From Flavobacterium okayamense (lineage in GTDB: Bacteria; Bacteroidota; Bacteroidia; Flavobacteriales; Flavobacteriaceae): a DNA stretch of 64,000 nucleotides. The notes under the pieces are model-generated. The model saw nothing but the letters and a program-made list of their open reading frames with translations. It was not told the origin of the DNA and ran no database searches. The DNA lies in NCBI RefSeq assembly GCF_019702945.1, contig NZ_AP024749.1, forward strand, positions 1,178,001 through 1,242,000, written 5' to 3'. This document shows, one piece after another, positions 17,330 through 25,896 of this stretch. Each line of letters starts with the position of its first letter. Position 1 is the first letter of the stretch. A program made the translations under genes and the position numbers.

Positions 17330-18160
17330 ATGGTAAGTAAAATTGCAATTCAAGGGATTAAAGGATCATTTCACCACCAAGTGGCAACAGAATATTTTCA
17401 AAATAATGATATTGTTATTGAGTGTAGTTCTTTTAAAAAGGTGATGGAAACATTACGTTTAGGTTTAGCAAAATATGGAGTTATTGCATTAGAAAATTCT
17501 ATTGCTGGTACTATTTTACCTAATTATGCATTAATGGACAAATACAATACATTTATTGTTGGCGAACATTATGTAAATATCAATATGAATTTATTGGCCT
17601 TAAAGGGTCAAAAAATAGAAGATTTAAAAGAAGTTCATTCGCATCCCATTGCGCTTTTACAATGTGCCGATTTTTTTGATCAATATCCAAATATTAAATT
17701 AGTGGAAAGTAGCGATACAGCTAATGCTGCAAAAAAAATTCAAGAAAATCAATTAAACGGAATTGGTGCTTTGGCTGGAGACATTGCAGCCGAATTGTAT
17801 AAATTAGAAATTTTAAAACCAAGTGTTCATACGGTTAAAAGTAATAAAACACGATTTGTAGTTTTAGAAGCAAGTAATACTCGAAAAATAGAAAAGAAGA
17901 TTAACAAAGCTTCATTAAAATTTGAACTAGATGATACACCTGGAAATTTAGCTACGGTATTAAATGTTATTAATAATTGCAAATTGAACTTAACAAAAAT
18001 TCAATCCTTACCGATTATAGAAAAACCTTTTAGTTATTCGTTTTTTATAGATGTGGTTTTTGAAAAAAGGAAACATTACGAAAAAGCGAAATCACTTTTA
18101 GATATAATGACTTTAGATTTTAAAGTGTTAGGAGAATATCAATCAGGAAATCAAAATTAA
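17330..18160 (+). CDS. pheA: Prephenate dehydratase
   Basis: A 276-residue monofunctional prephenate dehydratase. The N-terminal catalytic region begins KIAIQGIKGSFHHQVA and contains ALENSIAGTI and the catalytic-type segment SNKTRFVVLE (about 182-191). A C-terminal ACT domain (KASLKFELDDTPGNLATVL, from about 200) should bind phenylalanine for feedback inhibition. It converts prephenate to phenylpyruvate. The ATG at 17330 is used; an ATG four bases earlier stops after four codons. The attenuator directly upstream gives a second control layer. Confidence 0.94.
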   Translation: MVSKIAIQGIKGSFHHQVATEYFQNNDIVIECSSFKKVMETLRLGLAKYGVIALENSIAGTILPNYALMDKYNTFIVGEHYVNINMNLLALKGQKIEDLKEVHSHPIALLQCADFFDQYPNIKLVESSDTANAAKKIQENQLNGIGALAGDIAAELYKLEILKPSVHTVKSNKTRFVVLEASNTRKIEKKINKASLKFELDDTPGNLATVLNVINNCKLNLTKIQSLPIIEKPFSYSFFIDVVFEKRKHYEKAKSLLDIMTLDFKVLGEYQSGNQN

Positions 18161-18188
18161 TAGTAATTTTACAATATATTTTTTTAAA

Positions 18189-19271
18189 ATGGAGAACAGA
18201 AAAGACATCCGAAAATGGTTAGACGATTTTAATTTATCTCATCCACTAGTAATTGCTGGTCCATGTAGTGCAGAAACAGAAGAACAAGTTTTAAAAATAG
18301 CTCATGAATTAAAAGATTCAGATGTTTCTATTTTCAGAGCAGGAATATGGAAACCAAGAACAAGACCAGGAGGTTTTGAAGGCGTAGGCGCAATCGGTTT
18401 AAAATGGTTGCAAAAAGCTAAAGCAGAAACAGGAATGTTAATGGCAACAGAAGTTGCTACGGCTGCACATGTGCAACTAGCTTTAGAACACGATATTGAT
18501 GTTTTATGGATAGGAGCGCGTACAACTGTAAATCCATTTGCGGTGCAAGAAGTTGCAGATGCGTTGAAAGGAACTGATAAGATTGTTCTATTGAAAAATC
18601 CAGTAAACCCAGATTTATCTCTATGGTTAGGCGGATTAGAACGCTTGTACAATGCCGATATTAAAAAATTAGGGGTTATTCATAGAGGTTTCTCTACCTA
18701 TGAAAAAACGAAATATCGTAACAATCCGGAATGGCAAATTGCCATTGAATTACAAAGTCGTTTCCCAGATTTACCTCTTATTTGTGATCCTTCACATATT
18801 ACAGGTAAAAGAGATATGATTAAAGATGTTTCGCAACAAGCGTTAGATTTAAACTTTGATGGATTAATTATTGAAACACATATAGATCCTGATAATGCTT
18901 GGAGTGATGCTGCACAGCAAGTAACTCCTGCTGCTTTAAAGCAAATGTTTATTGATTTAAAAGTCAGAAAAGAAACGGATGAAGCAGACGATTACAATTT
19001 AAGATTAGCTAAATTGAGAACGCAAATTGATGAGTATGACGAAAAAATCTTAGAGATTTTGGGAGGAAGAATGAAAATTGCAGATCAAATTGGGGTGTTA
19101 AAAAAAGAGAAAAACGTAGCCATTTTGCAAAATAAACGTTGGAACGAAATATTAGGAAAAATGATTTTAGATGGTGAAAAAAAAGGACTTAGTGAAGAAT
19201 TTGTACTTCAACTATTTAAAGCCATACATCAAGAAAGTATAAATCACCAAGAAAAAGTTTATAAAAAATAA
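18189..19271 (+). CDS. aroG: Bifunctional DAHP synthase / chorismate mutase
   Basis: A 360-residue fusion. Residues about 1-265 are a class Iβ DAHP synthase (VIAGPCSAETEEQ, FRAGIWKPRTRPGGFEG, CDPSHITGKRD, IIETHIDPD). Residues about 275-355 form a chorismate mutase of the AroQ type (KLRTQIDEYDEKILEILGGR ... ILGKMILDGEKKGL). It joins the first shikimate step with the chorismate-to-prephenate step, matching the pheA gene 28 bases upstream. In many flavobacteria, as I recall, an aminotransferase and prephenate dehydrogenase lie between these two genes; they are absent here. A strong terminator closes the operon. Confidence 0.94.
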   Translation: MENRKDIRKWLDDFNLSHPLVIAGPCSAETEEQVLKIAHELKDSDVSIFRAGIWKPRTRPGGFEGVGAIGLKWLQKAKAETGMLMATEVATAAHVQLALEHDIDVLWIGARTTVNPFAVQEVADALKGTDKIVLLKNPVNPDLSLWLGGLERLYNADIKKLGVIHRGFSTYEKTKYRNNPEWQIAIELQSRFPDLPLICDPSHITGKRDMIKDVSQQALDLNFDGLIIETHIDPDNAWSDAAQQVTPAALKQMFIDLKVRKETDEADDYNLRLAKLRTQIDEYDEKILEILGGRMKIADQIGVLKKEKNVAILQNKRWNEILGKMILDGEKKGLSEEFVLQLFKAIHQESINHQEKVYKK

Positions 19272-19296
19272 AAAAAAGCCCAAATGGGCTTTTTTT
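19271..19296. terminator. Bidirectional terminator after aroG
   Basis: AAAAGCCC and GGGCTTTT arms (stem about 19274-19281 / 19286-19293) surround the loop AAAT, with an A-run before and a T-run after. It serves both the aroG operon and the convergent gene at 19295. Confidence 0.9.
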
Positions 19297-19750
19297 ATTG
19301 TTTAATTCTTTTAAAAATATATCGAGTAATAAAAATTCCGTTTCCATCTCCTTTTCCAGCTTCACTCTCAACTGCACTTGTTACAAAGGCTAAATCCCAA
19401 CCTTCTTCAATCATAGTGTTGATTTTTGATGTAATCACAGCATCGTTAGCTGCAATATTTTGAAAACGAATACCTCCAATATTATAGAAGTTTAATAATT
19501 TCGTTTCATCAAAGTTTTTTACTCTGATTTCACCTCTATCACTTTTATTCCTTTCGTCGTCGTCTTCAGATCGTGTTGAGGTAAATTCCTTATAATTTCT
19601 TTCTTCATTAGCAGAAATTAATCTTGATCTACCTAGACCGTTTGGAACAATCGATTCGACACTAGTAATTACTTTGTACTCAAAAACTTGAGCTTCTCCC
19701 GATAAAAATCCTAAAAACGCAATTAGGATGAATAAAAATTTTTTCTTCAT
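19295..19750 (-). CDS. Secreted protein of unknown function
   Basis: A 151-residue protein with a clear signal peptide (MKKKFLFILIAFLGFLSGEAQ, cleavage probably after EAQ). The mature part starts FEYKVITSVES, has a highly charged middle (TRSEDDDERNKSDRGE) and a C-terminal MIEEGWDLAFVTSAVES...FITRYIFKR. The EYKVI...GWDL...FKR skeleton resembles DUF4177-like proteins, but that assignment is tentative. It is an isolated gene, convergent to aroG and divergent from rsgA. Predicted location is the periplasm or outer surface. Confidence 0.7.
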   Translation of the reverse strand: MKKKFLFILIAFLGFLSGEAQVFEYKVITSVESIVPNGLGRSRLISANEERNYKEFTSTRSEDDDERNKSDRGEIRVKNFDETKLLNFYNIGGIRFQNIAANDAVITSKINTMIEEGWDLAFVTSAVESEAGKGDGNGIFITRYIFKRIKQ

Positions 19751-19834
19751 ATTTAAAATGGTTTGTTTTCAAACTTAAAAAAAAATATAAAAAATAAGAA
19801 GCTAATTGATAAAAAAAAGAAATCTAAAATGATT

Positions 19835-19842
19835 TATATTTG
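19835..19842 (+). promoter_or_regulatory. -7 box upstream of rsgA
   Basis: TATATTTG matches the Bacteroidota -7 consensus 51 bases before the rsgA ATG. A TTG at 19806-19808 is 26 bases upstream, slightly farther than usual. Confidence 0.55.
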
Positions 19843-19892
19843 CAAATAGAGGAGGTAAGAATGTCCTCAAAATAATTTGAGTTAATTTATTA

Positions 19893-20849
19893 ATGACAGG
19901 AATAGTTTACAAATCTACGGGTAGTTGGTACTTGGTAAAAGACAAAAACGGTGTTTTTTTTAACTGCCGCATTAAAGGGAAATTTCGTATTCAAGGAATT
20001 AAGAGTACAAATCCAATTGCTGTTGGTGATTTGGTTGATTTTTCAATTGATAAAAATGGAGATGAAGAAATTGGTGTAATAAATACAATACATGAAAGAA
20101 AGAATTATATAATTCGTAAATCTGTTAATTTATCGAAACAAACCCACATTATCGCCTCAAATATCGATGTAGTTTTTTTGTTGGTAACCATAAACAACCC
20201 TATAACTACTACTAGTTTTATTGATCGTTTTTTAGTTACAGCTGAGGCTTATGGGATAGAAGCAATTCTTGTCTTCAATAAAATTGATACTCTAGATGAA
20301 ACTTCGATGGAAGAACAGCTTTACTTACAAGCTATTTATTCAGAAATTGGTTACCAATGTTTACGTGTTTCCGCAAAAGAAGGAAAAGGAATTGAAACCT
20401 TAAAAGATTTGATGCGAAATCGAGTTTCTATGTTTTCTGGACATTCCGGTGTTGGGAAATCAACATTAGTTAATGCATTAGATTCAAATTTAAATTTAAA
20501 AACAGCCGAAATTTCAGAGCAACATCAGCAAGGTCAACACACTACTACGTTTGCCGAAATGTTCGATTTAGAGTTCGGGGCAAAAATAATTGATACACCT
20601 GGAATTAGAGGTTTTGGAATTGTTGATATGGAGCCTGAAGAAATTGGCGATTATTTTCCTGAATTTTTTGCTTTAAAAGACCAGTGTAAATTTAATAATT
20701 GTTTGCATAAAGAAGAACCAAAATGTGCAGTAAAAGAAGCTTTAGATAATGATGAAATTCCTTGGTCAAGATATCAAAGCTATTTACAAATTTTAGAAGG
20801 AGACGAAGAAACCTATCGAAATGATATACATAAAAAAGAAGATTTATAA
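19893..20849 (+). CDS. rsgA: Ribosome small-subunit-dependent GTPase RsgA
   Basis: A 318-residue circularly permuted GTPase. The N-terminal OB domain (GIVYKSTGSWYLVKDKNG) is followed by the permuted G domain with the G4-like VFNKID, P-loop GHSGVGKSTLVN (about 188-199), and DTPGIRGFG. The C-terminal zinc finger carries CKFNNCLHKEEPKC. RsgA matures the 30S subunit. It is first in a run rsgA-dtd-mazG-SMR-aroA with zero to one base between genes, so these are almost certainly co-transcribed. Confidence 0.95.
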   Translation: MTGIVYKSTGSWYLVKDKNGVFFNCRIKGKFRIQGIKSTNPIAVGDLVDFSIDKNGDEEIGVINTIHERKNYIIRKSVNLSKQTHIIASNIDVVFLLVTINNPITTTSFIDRFLVTAEAYGIEAILVFNKIDTLDETSMEEQLYLQAIYSEIGYQCLRVSAKEGKGIETLKDLMRNRVSMFSGHSGVGKSTLVNALDSNLNLKTAEISEQHQQGQHTTTFAEMFDLEFGAKIIDTPGIRGFGIVDMEPEEIGDYFPEFFALKDQCKFNNCLHKEEPKCAVKEALDNDEIPWSRYQSYLQILEGDEETYRNDIHKKEDL

Positions 20850-21302
20850 ATGAGAGTCGTTATTCAAAGAGTTTTAGAAGCTTCTGTTACTATTTCTAAA
20901 GAAAAAGTTGCCGAAATTAGAAAAGGACTTTTAATTTTAATTGGAATTGAAGACTCAGATACAAGTGAAGATATAAATTGGTTAGTCGGAAAAATTTCTA
21001 ATTTGAGAATCTTTCCAGATGAAAATGATGTAATGAATTTATCGATAAAAGATATCAATGGAGAGATAATTTTAGTTAGTCAATTTACCTTACACGCTTC
21101 AACTAAAAAAGGAAACCGACCAAGTTATATAAAAGCGGCAAAACCTGATTTTGCCATTCCAATGTATGAAAAATTTGTTTCTCACCTTGAAATAGAATTA
21201 GGAAAGAAAATACAAACCGGACAATTCGGCGCTGATATGAAAGTGGCTTTAGTGAATGATGGTCCGGTTACTATAATTATTGATACAAAAAACAAAGACT
21301 AA
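20850..21302 (+). CDS. dtd: D-aminoacyl-tRNA deacylase
   Basis: A 150-residue enzyme that removes D-amino acids wrongly charged onto tRNA. Motifs include MRVVIQRVLEASVT, LVSQFTLHASTKKGNRPSY and the C-terminal GPVTIIIDT, the conserved Gly-cisPro-type end. It begins directly after the rsgA stop codon. Confidence 0.95.
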   Translation: MRVVIQRVLEASVTISKEKVAEIRKGLLILIGIEDSDTSEDINWLVGKISNLRIFPDENDVMNLSIKDINGEIILVSQFTLHASTKKGNRPSYIKAAKPDFAIPMYEKFVSHLEIELGKKIQTGQFGADMKVALVNDGPVTIIIDTKNKD

Positions 21303-21629
21303 ATGAATATCAAAAACGCTCAACTAGACGTAGATAATTGGATTAAAGAACACGGCGTTCGTTATTTTAATGAATTAACCAATATGGCGCAATTAACTGA
21401 AGAAGTTGGTGAAGTTGCCCGAATTATCGCGCGTCGTTATGGTGAACAATCTGAAAAAGAAAGCGACAAAAACAAAGATTTAGGAGAAGAACTTGCCGAT
21501 GTTGTCTTTGTAGTTTTATGTTTGGCCAATCAAACAGGTGTTGACTTACAAGCGGCTTTTGATAAGAAAATGGATTTGAAAACTAAACGTGATCATGATC
21601 GTCATCACAATAATGAAAAATTAAAATAA
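21303..21629 (+). CDS. MazG-family nucleotide pyrophosphohydrolase
   Basis: A 108-residue single-domain MazG-like enzyme. The E-x-x-E...E-x-x-D metal-binding pattern is visible as LTEEVGEVARII and DLGEELADVVFVVL. Such proteins hydrolyse (d)NTPs, often abnormal ones, to monophosphates. It starts right at the dtd stop codon and is followed after one base by the SMR transporter. The exact substrate is not predictable. Confidence 0.88.
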   Translation: MNIKNAQLDVDNWIKEHGVRYFNELTNMAQLTEEVGEVARIIARRYGEQSEKESDKNKDLGEELADVVFVVLCLANQTGVDLQAAFDKKMDLKTKRDHDRHHNNEKLK

Positions 21630-21630
21630 A

Positions 21631-21957
21631 TTGAATTGGATTTTACTAGTCGTAGCTGGGATTTTTGAAGTTGCTTTTGCTAGTTGTTTAGGGAAAGCTA
21701 AAGAATCTTCAGGTCAAACCATGTGGTTTTGGTATGTTGGCTTTTTAATTTGTCTAACTATCAGCATGGTATTATTAGTAAAAGTAACCAAAGACATTCC
21801 AATAGGGACAGCATATGCCGTTTGGACAGGAATCGGAGCCGTAGGAAGTGTTTTCGTAGGGATTTTTATTTTTCATGAACCAGCAACTTTCTGGCGAATG
21901 TTCTTTTTGATGACATTAATTGCTTCAATTGTTGGATTAAAATACGTATCTGAATAA
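21631..21957 (+). CDS. Small multidrug resistance (SMR) family transporter, SugE/Gdx type
   Basis: A 108-residue protein with four transmembrane helices. The conserved membrane glutamate is in AGIFEVAFASCLGKAKES (Glu about 13), and the second helix region carries the GTAYAVWTGIGAVG motif. The FEVAFASCLGKAKE form points to the Gdx/SugE branch that exports guanidinium or quaternary ammonium ions. The start codon is TTG; the sequence M-N-W-I-L-L fits the family N-terminus and no ATG is nearby. Its stop codon shares one base with the aroA start. Confidence 0.88.
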   Translation: MNWILLVVAGIFEVAFASCLGKAKESSGQTMWFWYVGFLICLTISMVLLVKVTKDIPIGTAYAVWTGIGAVGSVFVGIFIFHEPATFWRMFFLMTLIASIVGLKYVSE

Positions 21958-23222
21958 TGAATTTGCAAATACAAAAATCGAAAGTCAAAAATCAAGAGTT
22001 ACAAGTTACAATAACAGGAAGTAAATCTGAAACTAATAGATTATTGCTTCTACAAGCGTTGTATCCTAATTTGACTATAGATAATATATCCAATTCAGAT
22101 GATTCAGAAGTGATGCAAAAAGCGTTGAATGAATTGTCAGTTCGAGCGGAGTCGAGAACAGTCGACGTACATCACGCAGGAACCGCTATGCGTTTTCTTA
22201 CGGCTTTTTTTGCAATTCAAGAAATTAAGGAAGTAGTTTTGACAGGTTCTTCACGAATGAAAGAACGTCCGATAAAAATTTTGGTTGAAGCCTTACAACA
22301 ATTAGGTGCTGAGATTTCATATATCGAAAATGAAGGTTTTCCTCCAATTCGAATCAAAGGGAAAAAACTAACACAGAATAAAGTTTCTTTACCCGCAAAT
22401 GTAAGTAGCCAATACATTTCCGCTTTGCTGTTAATTGCACCAAAATTAGAAAATGGTTTAGAATTAACTCTCGAAGGTGAAATTACTTCGGTTCCATATA
22501 TCAAAATGACGTTGGCTTTGCTTAATGAAATTGGTGTAAAAACTTCTTTCGAAAATAACAAAATAACAGTTTGTCATGCTAAACTTGTAGAAGCAAATCT
22601 ATTAACTGTAGAATCTGATTGGAGCTCTGCATCGTATTGGTATTCTATTGTAGCTTTATCCGAAATTGGAACGCAAATAACTTTATCGAGTTACAAGAAA
22701 AACAGTTTACAAGGCGATGCTGCTTTAGCTGAAATTTATCAAGATTTTGGAGTTGAAACTGTATTCAATGAAAACAATACAATCACAATTTCCAAAACTA
22801 AGAATTGTCACTCGAACAATAGTGAACAGGTGAAGCAATTATCAATTGTCAATTATCAATTAAACAATTGTCCCGACATTGCCCAAACTATTGCAGTTAC
22901 CTGTTTTGGTTTAGGAATTGGATGTGATTTATTTGGATTACACACTTTAAAAATTAAAGAAACCGATCGTTTGGAAGCGTTAAAAACTGAGTTGACCAAA
23001 TTAGGAGCAGCTATTTCAGTTACAAACGAATCATTGCATTTAAAACCCTCGAATTCAATCAACGAAAATATCGTGATTAAAACCTATCAGGATCACAGAA
23101 TGGCAATGGCTTTTGGGCCATTAGCGCTTCGTGTTCCAATTAATATTGAAGAGGCTGAAGTAGTTTCAAAATCGTATCCTGATTTTTGGAATGACTTAAA
23201 AACAGTAGGTTTTCAATTTTAA
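21957..23222 (+). CDS. aroA: EPSP synthase (3-phosphoshikimate 1-carboxyvinyltransferase) with in-frame repeat insertions
   Basis: A 421-residue shikimate-pathway enzyme. Substrate-binding motifs are intact: TGSKSETNR (about 20-28), HAGTAMRFLTAFFA (about 73), SSQYISALLL, DWSSASYWY, KETDRLEAL and TYQDHRMAMAFGPLAL. Four stretches look like intergenic repeat sequence carried in the reading frame. These are the N-terminal KSKVKNQELQ, residues 62-68 from the DNA GTTCGAGCGGAGTCGAGAAC (22140-22159), residues 206-213 CHAKLVEA (22572-22595), and residues about 282-305 from (CAATTATCAATTGT)-like DNA (22800-22872). All preserve frame, so the enzyme is probably functional with enlarged loops. No gap follows the SMR gene. 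Confidence 0.93.
   Translation: MNLQIQKSKVKNQELQVTITGSKSETNRLLLLQALYPNLTIDNISNSDDSEVMQKALNELSVRAESRTVDVHHAGTAMRFLTAFFAIQEIKEVVLTGSSRMKERPIKILVEALQQLGAEISYIENEGFPPIRIKGKKLTQNKVSLPANVSSQYISALLLIAPKLENGLELTLEGEITSVPYIKMTLALLNEIGVKTSFENNKITVCHAKLVEANLLTVESDWSSASYWYSIVALSEIGTQITLSSYKKNSLQGDAALAEIYQDFGVETVFNENNTITISKTKNCHSNNSEQVKQLSIVNYQLNNCPDIAQTIAVTCFGLGIGCDLFGLHTLKIKETDRLEALKTELTKLGAAISVTNESLHLKPSNSINENIVIKTYQDHRMAMAFGPLALRVPINIEEAEVVSKSYPDFWNDLKTVGFQF
22140..22159 (+). repeat. Repeat-like 20-mer inside aroA
   Basis: GTTCGAGCGGAGTCGAGAAC resembles, from memory, a repeat common between genes in flavobacteria. Here it encodes residues about 62-68 of AroA without breaking the frame. Confidence 0.6.
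22572..22595 (+). repeat. Repeat-like CATGCTAAACTTG element inside aroA
   Basis: TGTCATGCTAAACTTG and the following bases resemble the GTCATGCTGAACTTGTTTCA repeat that I recall as abundant in Bacteroidota genomes. It encodes CHAKLVEA in AroA. Confidence 0.55.
22837..22872 (+). repeat. Short-period CAATTATCAATTGT tract inside aroA
   Basis: Degenerate repetition of TCAATTATCAATTG units spans 22837-22872 and encodes QLSIVNYQLNN. Such tracts are otherwise seen in intergenic DNA. Confidence 0.65.
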
Positions 23223-23266
23223 AATTGGGATTCATCATTAATCTAGAAAAATAATTCGAGTTTTAC

Positions 23267-23298
23267 TTGACAACCCCTATTTGCAGATTGTATATTTG
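23267..23298 (+). promoter_or_regulatory. Promoter of queA
   Basis: TTG (23267-23269, in CTTGACAA) and TATATTTG (23291-23298) are spaced 21 bases apart, 59 bases before the queA ATG. Confidence 0.7.
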
Positions 23299-23356
23299 CA
23301 GCCGTTTCGATTTCAGAAAAAGTCTGATTTCTAAATTCTAATTTCAAAATTTAACT

Positions 23357-24406
23357 ATGAAGTTATCTAATTTTAATTTTAATCTTCCAGCTGAATTATT
23401 GGCTGAATTCCCTGCTGAAAACAGAGATGAGTCAAGATTAATGGTTGTTCATCGCAAAACAGGTGAAATTGAGCATAAAATGTTTAAAGATATTATCGAC
23501 TATTTCGACGATGGTGATGTAATGGTTTTAAACAATACAAAAGTTTTTCCTGCTCGTTTATATGGTAACAAAGAAAAAACAGGAGCTCGTATTGAAGTTT
23601 TCTTATTAAGAGAATTAAACGCGGAACAACGTTTGTGGGATGTATTAGTAGATCCTGCTCGTAAAATTAGAATTGGAAACAAGTTATACTTTGGTGATGA
23701 CGATTCTTTAGTTGCTGAAGTTATCGATAATACAACATCTAGAGGTAGAACATTACGTTTTCTATATGATGGTTCTTATGAAGAATTTCGTCAAAAATTA
23801 GTTGAGTTAGGGGAAACCCCAATTCCTAAATACATAAATAGAGAAGTAACACCTGAAGATGCAGAACGTTACCAAACGATTTATGCTAAAGAAGAAGGAG
23901 CTGTAGCGGCTCCAACCGCTGGTTTACACTTTTCTAAACACTTAATGAAACGTTTGGAAATTAAAGGAATTAACTTTGCAGAAGTTACATTACATGTTGG
24001 TTTAGGTACTTTTAATCCAGTTGAGGTTGAAGATTTATCAAAACACAAAATGGATTCTGAAGAAATGGTTGTAACGCAAGAAGCTTGTGATGTAGTAAAT
24101 AACGCTAAAGCAAACAAGAAAAAAGTTTGTTGTATTGGTACAACTTCTATGCGTGCAATGGAAAGTTCAGTTTCTTCTATGAAAACGTTAAACCCATATA
24201 CGGGTTGGACAAATAAGTTTATTTATCCACCTTACGATTTCAGTATTGCTGATTGTATGGTAACAAATTTCCATACGCCAAAATCAACTTTGTTAATGAT
24301 GATTTCAGCATTTTGCGGTCATGATTTAATGAAAAAAGCCTATGAAGAAGCTGTTAAAGAAAAATATAAGTTTTATTCTTACGGTGATGCAATGTTAATA
24401 ATATAA
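23357..24406 (+). CDS. queA: S-adenosylmethionine:tRNA ribosyltransferase-isomerase
   Basis: A 349-residue enzyme that transfers and isomerises the ribosyl part of S-adenosylmethionine onto preQ1 at the wobble base, making epoxyqueuosine. Family motifs: [20 protein letters not shown] at the start, [23 protein letters not shown] and [15 protein letters not shown]; the end [11 protein letters not shown] is typical. It has its own promoter and terminator. queE, an earlier step of the same pathway, is at 33723 in this window. Confidence 0.95.
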   Translation: MKLSNFNFNLPAELLAEFPAENRDESRLMVVHRKTGEIEHKMFKDIIDYFDDGDVMVLNNTKVFPARLYGNKEKTGARIEVFLLRELNAEQRLWDVLVDPARKIRIGNKLYFGDDDSLVAEVIDNTTSRGRTLRFLYDGSYEEFRQKLVELGETPIPKYINREVTPEDAERYQTIYAKEEGAVAAPTAGLHFSKHLMKRLEIKGINFAEVTLHVGLGTFNPVEVEDLSKHKMDSEEMVVTQEACDVVNNAKANKKKVCCIGTTSMRAMESSVSSMKTLNPYTGWTNKFIYPPYDFSIADCMVTNFHTPKSTLLMMISAFCGHDLMKKAYEEAVKEKYKFYSYGDAMLII

Positions 24407-24429
24407 CGAATTTTGTTTGAAAATTTATA

Positions 24430-24458
24430 AAAAAGCTGTCTTTTTTGACAGCTTTTTT
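24430..24458 (+). terminator. Intrinsic terminator of queA
   Basis: AAAAAGCTGTC (24430-24440) pairs with GACAGCTTTTT (24447-24457), followed by T-rich sequence. Confidence 0.9.
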
Positions 24459-24515
24459 GATTATATTGTATTTCTTTGGTTAAATTTATAGAATTAAAAC
24501 AATTATTTAAGGTTT

Positions 24516-25808
24516 ATGAACTTTAAAAACACACGTGAGTTTTCTCAAGAACTTGATAAAGAAGACAATTTAGCGAAATATAGAGATGAGTTTATTTTTC
24601 CAAAAGTAAATGGCAGAGAAGTAATTTACTTTGTTGGAAATTCTTTGGGATTACAACCTAAAAGGGCTCGTAAATACGTTGATGAAGTAATGGATGACTG
24701 GGCTAATTTAGCTGTGGAAGGTCATTTTTATGCAGAAAAACCATGGTGGGATTACCACGAACGATTTTGTCAACCATTAAGTGAAATTGTTGGAGCAAAA
24801 CCTACAGAAGTTGGTGTGATGAACACATTAACAGTGAATCTTCATTTATTAATGGTTTCTTTTTATCAACCTACTCAGAAGAAATTCAAGATTATTTGCG
24901 AGGAAAAGGCATTTCCATCCGATCAATATTTAATTAGAAGTCAAGTTGAATTTCATTCGAAATCAGTTGGTTTTGATGTAAATGAAGCAGTAGTAGAAAT
25001 TAATAGAAGAGAAGGTGAAGCTAATATTAGAATTGAAGATGTTTTGTCAAAAATTGAAGAAGTTGGAGATGAATTAGCATTGGTTTTAATTGGTGGGGTT
25101 AATTATTATACAGGTCAAGTTTTTGATATGGAAACAATCACAAAAGCCGGACAAAAAGTTGGTGCTTATGTGGGTTGGGATTTAGCACATGCAGCAGGGA
25201 ATATTGAATTGAAACTAAATGAGTGGGGTGCAGATTTTGCGGCTTGGTGTAGTTATAAATATATGAATTCAGGTCCCGGAAATGTTTCAGGTTATTTTGT
25301 GCATGAAAAACATCATAATGATAAAGAATTGAGCCGTTTTGCAGGGTGGTATGGTCATAATAAAGAAAGACGTTTTTTAATGGAGCCTAAATTTGATCCT
25401 GTTCATGGTGCAAATGGTTGGCAAATCAGTAATTTACCTATTCTATCAATGGCGCCTTACTTAGCATCAATCGAGTTGTTTTCAGAAGTGGGTATGTCCA
25501 ATTTAATTGCTAAAAGGAATTTGTTAACTGCATATTTGGAATTTGTTTTACATGAAATTGATAAAGAAACTCCAAATGCTCAGTTTGAAATAATAACTCC
25601 TGAAAATCAAAAAGAAAGAGGAGCTCAGTTGTCGGTATATTTACATGGACAAGGAAAAGAACTTTTCCATTATTTAATGAAAAATGGTGTTATAACAGAT
25701 TGGAGAGAGCCAAATGTTATTCGATTAGCTCCAGTTCCATTATATTGTTCTTTTGAGGATATGTATGAATTTGGACAAATTTTAAAATCAGGTATTCTAG
25801 GAAAATAG
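24516..25808 (+). CDS. kynU: Kynureninase
   Basis: A 430-residue PLP enzyme cleaving kynurenine or 3-hydroxykynurenine to (3-hydroxy)anthranilate and alanine. Motifs: YFVGNSLGLQP, NTLTVNLHLLM, FPSDQYLI, GVNYYTGQVFD, GWDLAHAAGN and the PLP lysine in WCSYKYMNSGPGN (about 243). Together with kmo at 29944 it gives two steps of tryptophan breakdown or de novo NAD synthesis. It is followed by unrelated genes, so the pathway genes are clustered but interrupted. Confidence 0.95.
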   Translation: MNFKNTREFSQELDKEDNLAKYRDEFIFPKVNGREVIYFVGNSLGLQPKRARKYVDEVMDDWANLAVEGHFYAEKPWWDYHERFCQPLSEIVGAKPTEVGVMNTLTVNLHLLMVSFYQPTQKKFKIICEEKAFPSDQYLIRSQVEFHSKSVGFDVNEAVVEINRREGEANIRIEDVLSKIEEVGDELALVLIGGVNYYTGQVFDMETITKAGQKVGAYVGWDLAHAAGNIELKLNEWGADFAAWCSYKYMNSGPGNVSGYFVHEKHHNDKELSRFAGWYGHNKERRFLMEPKFDPVHGANGWQISNLPILSMAPYLASIELFSEVGMSNLIAKRNLLTAYLEFVLHEIDKETPNAQFEIITPENQKERGAQLSVYLHGQGKELFHYLMKNGVITDWREPNVIRLAPVPLYCSFEDMYEFGQILKSGILGK

Positions 25809-25850
25809 AGATTTATAAAAAAAATCGCATATTTTGTTATAAAAAAATTT

Positions 25851-25890
25851 TAGTTTGGGTTATTTTTCTATTTTTACGTAACCTAAACTA
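25851..25890. repeat. Inverted repeat in the leader of the T9SS metalloprotease
   Basis: TAGTTTGGGTTA (25851-25862) and TAACCTAAACTA (25879-25890) pair at 11 of 12 positions plus one G-T, loop 16 bases, ending six bases before the ATG at 25897. It could be an operator or a 5' mRNA hairpin. Confidence 0.6.
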
Positions 25891-25896
25891 AAAATT

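Noticed and set aside
17326..17340. ATG four bases before the pheA start
   Set aside because: It stops after four codons; no function likely.
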